NCBI RefSeq assembly: GCF_023554995.1
Contig: NZ_JAMJPK010000007.1
Location: forward strand, 1 to 64,000
Direction of reading: 5' to 3'
Length of the DNA: 64,000 bases
Origin: Halomonas gemina
GTDB lineage: Bacteria; Pseudomonadota; Gammaproteobacteria; Pseudomonadales; Halomonadaceae
A model generated the notes under the pieces. The model searched no databases. It saw only the letters and a list, made by a program, of their open reading frames with translations, and was not told where the DNA came from. Positions 58,637 to 64,000 of the stretch are shown piece after piece; positions within the stretch are counted from its first letter, which is position 1; each line of letters begins with the position of its first letter. A program made the translations under genes and the position numbers.

Positions 58637-59842
58637 TCAAATCACGCCCTGCGCCTCCAGGGCCTTCAACTCGCCATCATCGAGGCCGAGCGCCGCCAGG
58701 ACCTCGCGGGTGTGCTCGCCGAGACGGGGCACGGGATGGTGCACCGCCGCCGGCGCCTCCTGCATCTTCACCGGGAAGCCGGTCACGGGAATCCGGCCAA
58801 GCTCCCCCTGGTCGAGGTCGATCCGCATCTGCTGCGCCTGGACCTGCGGGTCGGCAAAGGTCTCGCGCAGGTCGTGGACGCGCCCGCACGGCACCCCGGC
58901 CCGGTTGAGGTGGTCGATCCAGGCGGCGACGCTGCGCGTCTCGGTCACCGCCGTCAGGCACTCACGCAGCGCCTCCCGGTTGGCCATGCGCCGGGCATTG
59001 TCGGCAAAGCGTTCGTCGTCGAGCAGGTGCAGCATGCCCAGGGCCTTGAGCAGGCGCTCCACCATAGTGTCGTTGCTGGGGGCGATGGCCACCTCGCCAT
59101 CGCTGGCCTTGAACAGGCCATAGGGATAGAGCATCGGGTGGTCGTTGCCGGTACGCGCCGGCACGCGATCGGTGGCGAAGAACTCGGCGGCCAGGTACCC
59201 CATCATGCCGATCAGCCCGTTGGTCAGGGCGGTCTCGACGATGTCCCCCTGGCCGCTGCGCTCGCGGCGCACCAGGGCGGCACAGATGCCGAACGCCAGG
59301 TTCTGGCTGGCCACCATGTCGCTGATCGGTGGGGCCGCCCGCATGGGCTCGCCATCGGCCGGGCCATTGACGCCCATGAAGCCGCTCATGGCCTGGGCAA
59401 TGAAGTCATAGGCCGGGCGGTCGCGATAGGGACCGCTGGAGCCGAAGCCGTTGATGCGCCCGACCACCAGCCGCGGGTACTGCGCCCGCAGGGTCGCGTC
59501 GTCGAGGCCCATCTTGCCCAGCACGCCGGGCCGGAAGTTCTCCACCAGCACATCGGCCTCCTCGATCAGCCGGTGAAGCACCGCCTTGCCCGCCTCCTGG
59601 CGCAGGTCCAGCGTCACGGAGCGCTTGTTGCGGTTGAACTGGGCGAAGTACCAGCTGAAGCCATTGACCATGTTGCCCTGGGAGCGCACGACGTCGCCTT
59701 GCCCCGGCGATTCCACCTTGATCACCTCGGCACCGTGGTCGCCCAGGATCTGGGTACAGAAGGGGCCGGAGATCACCCGGGTCAGGTCGATGACGCGAAT
59801 GCCCGCGAGGGAACCCGCGGCAGGGGATTGATGGTCGGTCAT
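58637..59842 (-). CDS. CaiB/BaiF class III CoA-transferase
   Basis: 401 aa. Family start GIRVIDLTRVISGPFCTQILGDHGAEVIKVE with catalytic Asp in LVVGRINGFG/ENFRPGVLGKMG context typical of formyl-CoA transferase relatives. Moves CoA from a donor (e.g. succinyl-CoA) to a carboxylic acid. Two bp after the lyase gene and upstream of tctC. Confidence 0.9.
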   Translation of the reverse strand: MTDHQSPAAGSLAGIRVIDLTRVISGPFCTQILGDHGAEVIKVESPGQGDVVRSQGNMVNGFSWYFAQFNRNKRSVTLDLRQEAGKAVLHRLIEEADVLVENFRPGVLGKMGLDDATLRAQYPRLVVGRINGFGSSGPYRDRPAYDFIAQAMSGFMGVNGPADGEPMRAAPPISDMVASQNLAFGICAALVRRERSGQGDIVETALTNGLIGMMGYLAAEFFATDRVPARTGNDHPMLYPYGLFKASDGEVAIAPSNDTMVERLLKALGMLHLLDDERFADNARRMANREALRECLTAVTETRSVAAWIDHLNRAGVPCGRVHDLRETFADPQVQAQQMRIDLDQGELGRIPVTGFPVKMQEAPAAVHHPVPRLGEHTREVLAALGLDDGELKALEAQGVI

Positions 59843-59844
59843 CT

Positions 59845-60798
59845 TCAGCCTCTTGCGGTGGGAACGGCGGAGCAGTCGGCCAGGGCCAGGCGCGGCCCGG
59901 CCCTGGAGACCTGGGCGGGGAGCGGCCGCCCCATTAGGCGGGAGGCCAGTCGGCTGGCCTCGATCATGCCCTCGAGGTCGATGCCGGTCTCGATGCCCAT
60001 CTCATCGAGCAGGTAGACCAGGTCCTCGCTGGCGATGTTGCCCGACGCCCCCGGGGCGAAGGGGCAGCCGCCGAGCCCGCCGATGGCGCTCTCGTAGCGG
60101 TCGATCCCCAGCCAGAGCCCCTGCATGACGTTGGCCAGGCCGATGCCGCGGGTGTTGTGAAAATGCAGGGTCGGCGACAGCGAGGGGACGACCTCGCGCA
60201 GGTGACGGACCCGCTCGCTGACCAGCGGGGGAGTGGCCATGCCGGTGGTATCGCCCAGCGACAGCCGCGTCGCGCCGAGGTCGGCGAAGTGGCGGGCGAT
60301 ACGCCCCACCACCTGGACGTCGACCTCCCCCTCGAAGGGGCAGCCGAAGGCGGTGGCGATGGCGCCGCGGACCTCGATGCCGCTTCCCTCGAGGCGGCGG
60401 GCGACCTGCTCGAAGGCCGCCAGGGAGTCCTCGATACGGCAATTGACGTTCTTGGCGTTGTGGGTCGCGGAGGCAGAGACGAACAGCACCACCGAGTCGA
60501 CCCCGGCGTCCAGGGCACGCTCGGCACCGCGCAGGTTCGGAACCAGCGCGGAGAAGTGCAGGTCCGGGATATCGCGCAGGGCCGACACCAGCTCGGCGGC
60601 ATCGGCCAGCGCCGGCACGGCCCGCGGGCTGACGAAGGAGGTCAGCTCGAACTGCCTGACACCCGCCGCCGCCAGCGCCCTGACCAGCCCGGCCTTGTCC
60701 CCGGTGGGGAGCTGCACGGGCTCGTTCTGCAGGCCGTCGCGCAGCCCCACCTCGGTGACCTGGACACGCGTCGGAAGCGCTTCTGGTACGGCGGACAT
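59845..60798 (-). CDS. HMG-CoA lyase-family enzyme
   Basis: 317 aa TIM barrel of the DRE-metallolyase class. VTEVGLRDGLQNEP (catalytic Arg, metal Asp), FSALVPNLRG, SLGDTTGMA, HFHNTRGIGLAN (metal His pair) and the flexible-loop Cys in GGLGGCPFAPGASGN. Cleaves 3-hydroxy-3-methylglutaryl-CoA or a similar acyl-CoA to acetyl-CoA plus a keto acid. ATG at 60798 with AGGA upstream; an ATG 12 codons earlier lacks an SD. First gene of the catabolic/transport cluster, about 95 bp after ntrC. Confidence 0.9.
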   Translation of the reverse strand: MSAVPEALPTRVQVTEVGLRDGLQNEPVQLPTGDKAGLVRALAAAGVRQFELTSFVSPRAVPALADAAELVSALRDIPDLHFSALVPNLRGAERALDAGVDSVVLFVSASATHNAKNVNCRIEDSLAAFEQVARRLEGSGIEVRGAIATAFGCPFEGEVDVQVVGRIARHFADLGATRLSLGDTTGMATPPLVSERVRHLREVVPSLSPTLHFHNTRGIGLANVMQGLWLGIDRYESAIGGLGGCPFAPGASGNIASEDLVYLLDEMGIETGIDLEGMIEASRLASRLMGRPLPAQVSRAGPRLALADCSAVPTARG

Positions 60799-60893
60799 GG
60801 GGGCATCCTGTTGAATGATAGGCTGCTTATGCATCGACGCTACGGCAGCGGCGTCACGCTCAACAATGCGCCTTTCGTCCTAGCCCGACCCGG

Positions 60894-62298
<1,405 letters not shown>

Positions 62299-62306
<8 letters not shown>

Positions 62307-63345
62307 GGCGCTTCTCCAGCGGAATCAGCAGTCGGAATTGGGTATGGCCGGGCTCGGAGTCGCACTCGATCAGCCCCTGGTGCTGGTGCAGGATCGACTG
62401 GGCGATGGAGAGCCCCAGGCCGCTGCCCTCGGCGCGGCCTGAGACCATGGGGTAGAAGAGGGTCTCGCGCAGCGACTCGGGAATCCCTGGGCCGTTGTCG
62501 ATGATCGCCACCTCGCAGACCAGCCGATGACGCTCGGCGCCCAGGGTGAACTGGCGGCGGGCGCGGGTGCGCAGGGTGAGCCGCGGCGAGGCGATGTCGG
62601 CCTCGGTCATCGCCTCCACGGCATTGCGCGCCACATTGAGCACGGCCTGGATCAGCTGCGACTCGTCACCGGCGAGGTCCGGCAGGCTGGGATCATAGTC
62701 GCGCTCGATCCACACCCCCGGCTGCTCGACGATCAGCAGCGCGCGGACCCGCTCCAGCACCTTGTGGATATTGAGCGGCTCGTGGCGAATCATCCGGTTG
62801 GGGCCCAGCATGGAGTCGACCAGGTCACGCAGCCGGTCGACCTCCTCGATGATGATGCGGGTGAACTCCTGCAGGCCGGGGTCGTCGAGGTCGCGTTCCA
62901 GCAGCTGGGCCGCACCGCGGATGCCACCCAGGGGATTCTTCACCTCGTGGGCCAGGCCCCGGGCAAGCACCTTGATGGTCTCCTGGCGGGTCTGCAGCGC
63001 CTCCTCCCGGGAGATGCGCAGCAGTCGGTCGCGGGGCTGCACCTCCAGCAGCAGCTCGTCGGCGGAGAGCGGCGAGACGGTGTAGTCGACGGTCAGCACC
63101 TCGCCGGTGACCAGGGTCAGGCGCGCCTCGCGCTGGGTGAAGGGGTGGAACTCGTCGCGGGCCTTGTCCAGCAGCTCGCCGATCTCCTCCCCACCATCCA
63201 CCAGGGACGGCAGGGGCAGCCCCTTCAAGCGGCTCAGGCTGATCGCCAGCAGCGCCTCGGCGGCCGGATTCATCCAGCGCAGCCGCAGCTCGCCATCGAG
63301 CAGCAGCACCGCCGTGGTGAGGTGTTCCATCAAGCGTTGGTACAT
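62299..63345 (-). CDS. ntrB: nitrogen sensor kinase NtrB (NR-II)
   Basis: 348 aa. PAS domain (LLLDGELRLRWMNPAAEALL), H-box GLAHEVKNPLGGIRGAAQLLE, N-box VLNVARNAVEA, then DNGPGIPESLRETLFYPMVSGR and GSGLGLSIAQSI. Cytoplasmic, controlled by PII. Position downstream of the DUF4124 gene and presumably glnA is the usual pseudomonad/Halomonas order. Confidence 0.95.
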
Positions 63346-63399
63346 GGGGAGGTCCTGCCCGGTCCGATTGTGGCCTCCCGCAGGAGGCGCTTTCAGGAG

Positions 63400-63438
63400 C
63401 TATTGCAAGAAGTTCTTGTAAGAAGCTCCTGCAAGAAG
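63400..63438. repeat. 13-bp tandem repeat, three copies
   Basis: Units CTATTGCAAGAAG, TTCTTGTAAGAAG and CTCCTGCAAGAAG follow one another exactly, upstream of ntrB. A GCCTCC/GGAGGC hairpin lies at 63373-63388. The other parts of the 63346-63827 gap contain the NtrC site and an open frame in continuation of the DUF4124 gene. Confidence 0.75.
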
Positions 63439-63497
63439 CGCGCCACCCCATGGCGCACGGCATGGCGCCGTATCGGGGCAGGGCTGCACCGACATTG

Positions 63498-63514
63498 CGC
63501 ACCACTTTAGTGCA
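63498..63514 (-). promoter_or_regulatory. NtrC-binding site upstream of ntrB
   Basis: On the minus strand TGCACTAAAGTGGTGCG, nearly the NtrC consensus TGCACC-N5-GGTGCA. About 155 bp upstream of the ntrB ATG. In enteric bacteria a similar site represses the internal ntrBC promoter. Confidence 0.75.
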
Positions 63515-63827
63515 TGATGGCATCGAACGCCCATTGTCGTGCAGCGCTGACGGGGCGAGCGCGGGGCGGTCAGCGTCCCTCCGGGGGCGGGAAGGCGTGG
63601 GACGGATGGCGATGGGGCGTGGCTGCCGGCCACCCCCGCTCATCATCGTGGTGGCGTGGGGCCCGGTCGTCGCGCAACCGTTCCAGGTGATCGAAGGCGC
63701 TGCCCTCGCCCACCCGGTCAGCATGATCGAAGGCATCGAGGCGACCCTCGTCGCGGGGCGGGGGCTCGCGACAGGGCCTGTGGGTGCCGTCCGGACACAG
63801 CGGCCGATGTGGCCGGCGAGGGGGAAG

Positions 63828-64000
63828 CTAATTGCTGCCCGGGTTATTGGGGTTCTGGGGCAGGTTGACGCTGGCCCGCTGCACGTAGAGGGTCACCGGC
63901 GAAGTGCGATGGCGCACCGCGCCGCTGCCATCCAGCAGCTCGGCCTGCAGCACGTGCTCGCCACGCTCCAGGTTATTGAGCATGAAGGTATCGGTGTACA
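63828..64000 (-). CDS. DUF4124-domain protein, C-terminal part (runs off the right edge)
   Basis: Only the last 57 codons are in the window. They end YTDTFMLNNLERGEHVLQAE...SPVTLYVQRASVNL and a TAG at 63828-63830. The beta-sandwich-like ending (NNLERGEH...RTSPVTLYVQR) is what DUF4124 proteins between glnA and ntrB have in pseudomonads and Halomonas. The N-terminal DUF4124 domain would be off the edge. Exported protein of unknown function. Confidence 0.75.
   Translation of the reverse strand, partial: YTDTFMLNNLERGEHVLQAELLDGSGAVRHRTSPVTLYVQRASVNLPQNPNNPGSN

Noticed and set aside
62825..63736. 303-codon minus frame overlapping ntrB
   Set aside because: Low-complexity Arg/Pro/Ala translation in another frame of ntrB; no start signal.
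63656..63868. 70-codon plus ORF at the right end
   Set aside because: Antisense to the DUF4124 gene end, with Arg/Gly-rich translation typical of a shadow frame.

Overview
The window looks like a piece of chromosome from a moderately halophilic gammaproteobacterium, most likely a Halomonas relative (Halomonadaceae). This is inferred from the very high GC content with strong G/C bias at third codon positions, from gene content (YheV, LigB, RNase I, NtrBC preceded by a DUF4124 protein, many TRAP and tripartite-tricarboxylate transporters, Na+-coupled carriers, K+ and Ca2+ transporters) and from an rrn leader of gammaproteobacterial type. No phage, insertion sequence, CRISPR array or tRNA was seen.

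Layout. 1-480: leader and tandem promoters of an rRNA operon lying off the left edge (minus strand). 481-7313: D-lactate/L-lactate oxidation operon lldEFG-dld with its divergent GntR regulator lldR and two palindromic operators. 7322-10607: DctB/DctD-type two-component pair, 8 nt behind lldR. 10583-17432: housekeeping genes (YdjM-like, gamma-carbonic anhydrase, NSS transporter, oligopeptidase A, YheV, Na/Pi cotransporter). 17433-21024: TAXI-type TRAP transporter with a sigma-54 promoter and tandem upstream dyads, a plausible DctD target. 21121-38824: metF, an AEC transporter, a minimal complex-I-like operon, an antiporter remnant, ahcY, ligB, metK and tkt. 38906-44896: class I aldolase, two Hsp20 chaperones, epd, pgk and class II aldolase. 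44962-50011: histidine phosphatase, DUF4235, a strongly acidic secreted protein, a CaCA antiporter and a K+ channel. 50311-55513: HAD phosphatase, YciH/SUI1, Sir2, NERD protein, RNase I, dgt. 55578-60798: TctCBA transporter with a CoA-transferase and an HMG-CoA-lyase-like enzyme. 60894-64000: ntrC, ntrB and the end of a DUF4124 gene.

Most unusual part. At 23099-31683 a minus-strand operon keeps the canonical nuo gene order but contains only nuoA, a fused NuoB/NuoD-like gene, and nuoH, J, K, L, M, N. NuoE, F, G and I are absent. The NuoB/NuoD-like protein has lost the cysteines of cluster N2 and the histidines of the quinone site, while the charged residues of the proton channels in NuoL, NuoM, NuoN and NuoK are kept. 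This suggests a complex I membrane arm without its redox machinery. It sits between metF and ahcY, genes that are neighbours in many relatives, next to a truncated NhaP-type antiporter gene, so it may be an insertion.

Functional links. Lactate genes, DctBD and the TAXI transporter may form one carbon-acquisition unit. The SAM-cycle genes metK, ahcY and metF are split by the nuo-like block. The TctCBA/CoA-transferase/lyase cluster looks like uptake and cleavage of a branched dicarboxylate such as 3-hydroxy-3-methylglutarate.
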